From Oscillospiraceae bacterium (GTDB lineage Bacteria; Bacillota; Clostridia; Oscillospirales; Ruminococcaceae), in NCBI GenBank assembly GCA_012729855.1, contig JAAYCI010000024.1, forward strand, positions 1-42,349: a stretch of DNA of 42,349 bases, given 5' to 3'. Position 1 is the first letter of the stretch. The number at the start of each line of letters is the position of its first letter. Both the position numbers and the translations under genes were made by a program. The notes under the pieces were generated by a model. The model ran no database searches. It saw only the letters and a program-made list of their open reading frames with translations, and had not been told where the DNA came from. This document shows, in pieces, positions 42,228 through 42,349 of this stretch.

Positions 42228-42349
42228 GGCGTGTCCCTAAAGTGCCAATGGGACATCTACCCCGTCATATTTTGTGTCCTTCTGCGTTCATCTCGCGCCA
42301 AGAGCCGGGCTGCGCCCGGTTGGCCCCCAGGGGCACTTCATCTCGGCCC
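42228..42349. other. Intergenic segment cut by the window edge
   Basis: Contains the hairpin GCCAAGAG-CCGGGC-TG-style stem at about 42298-42327 (CCGGGC with GCCCGG, GCCAA with TTGGC) and two copies of TTCATCTCG (near 42287 and 42337). It looks like the start of another structured repeat, but the rest is outside the window. Confidence 0.35.

Overview
The window looks like chromosomal DNA of a GC-rich Gram-positive anaerobe of the Clostridia (Oscillospiraceae/Ruminococcaceae-like). This is inferred from AGGAGG-type ribosome binding sites, frequent GTG and TTG starts, ftsE-ftsX, a DUF1934-argS pair, a PPi-type phosphofructokinase, a 3D-domain wall protein, many M15/M23/LytM-type wall proteins and no outer-membrane genes. 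I see no phage genes, transposase, rRNA, tRNA or CRISPR array. Almost all genes are ordinary and intact. The unusual content is mainly between the genes.

Layout. 0.1-3 kb: an IclR-type regulator divergent from two tandem metal-dependent amidohydrolases behind a good sigma-A promoter. 3.2-7.7 kb: ddl, murI, a DUF1934 gene and argS, closely packed and partly overlapping; they supply D-Ala-D-Ala and D-Glu for peptidoglycan. 7.7-8.6 kb: a gene-free stretch full of palindromes, then a thiamine-diphosphate enzyme of uncertain substrate. 10.6-13.1 kb: reverse-strand degV, trmL and a pyridoxal kinase. 13.4-17.9 kb: a PucR/CdaR-like regulator, ftsE, ftsX and an S41-family protein that has lost its catalytic residues. 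17.9-21.6 kb: a GT2 glycosyltransferase with rmlA, rmlD and rmlB for dTDP-rhamnose; rmlC is absent. 21.7-23.9 kb: proB and proA. 24.2-30.8 kb: cell-envelope proteins (a membrane-anchored protein with an acidic Ser/Asp tail, a VanY-like M15 carboxypeptidase, a TcaA-like zinc-ribbon membrane protein with a very long Pro/Gln/Ala linker, and a Big2-M23 hydrolase broken by a one-base frameshift). 30.9-33.4 kb: a MarR regulator, PPi-phosphofructokinase and a PEBP-type lipoprotein. 33.7-35.9 kb: a two-gene AmmeMemoRadiSam system. 36-42 kb: a lower-GC lipoprotein, lepA, a 3D-domain protein and a PhzF-like protein.

The best candidate for something undescribed is a family of structured intergenic repeats. 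Three copies (16247, 21563 and 23854) begin exactly at the TAG stop codon of the upstream gene, run in the same direction as both flanking genes, share conserved blocks that pair with one another, and carry a variable hairpin that changes sequence but stays paired. A second family (10416 and 25267, with a distant relative at 3219) consists of a string of four hairpins with a compensatory base-pair change between copies; it lies between convergent genes just after a terminator. These may be structured RNAs or mobile palindromic elements.

Limits: family names rest on motifs read by eye. No homology search, folding energy or codon statistic was computed.
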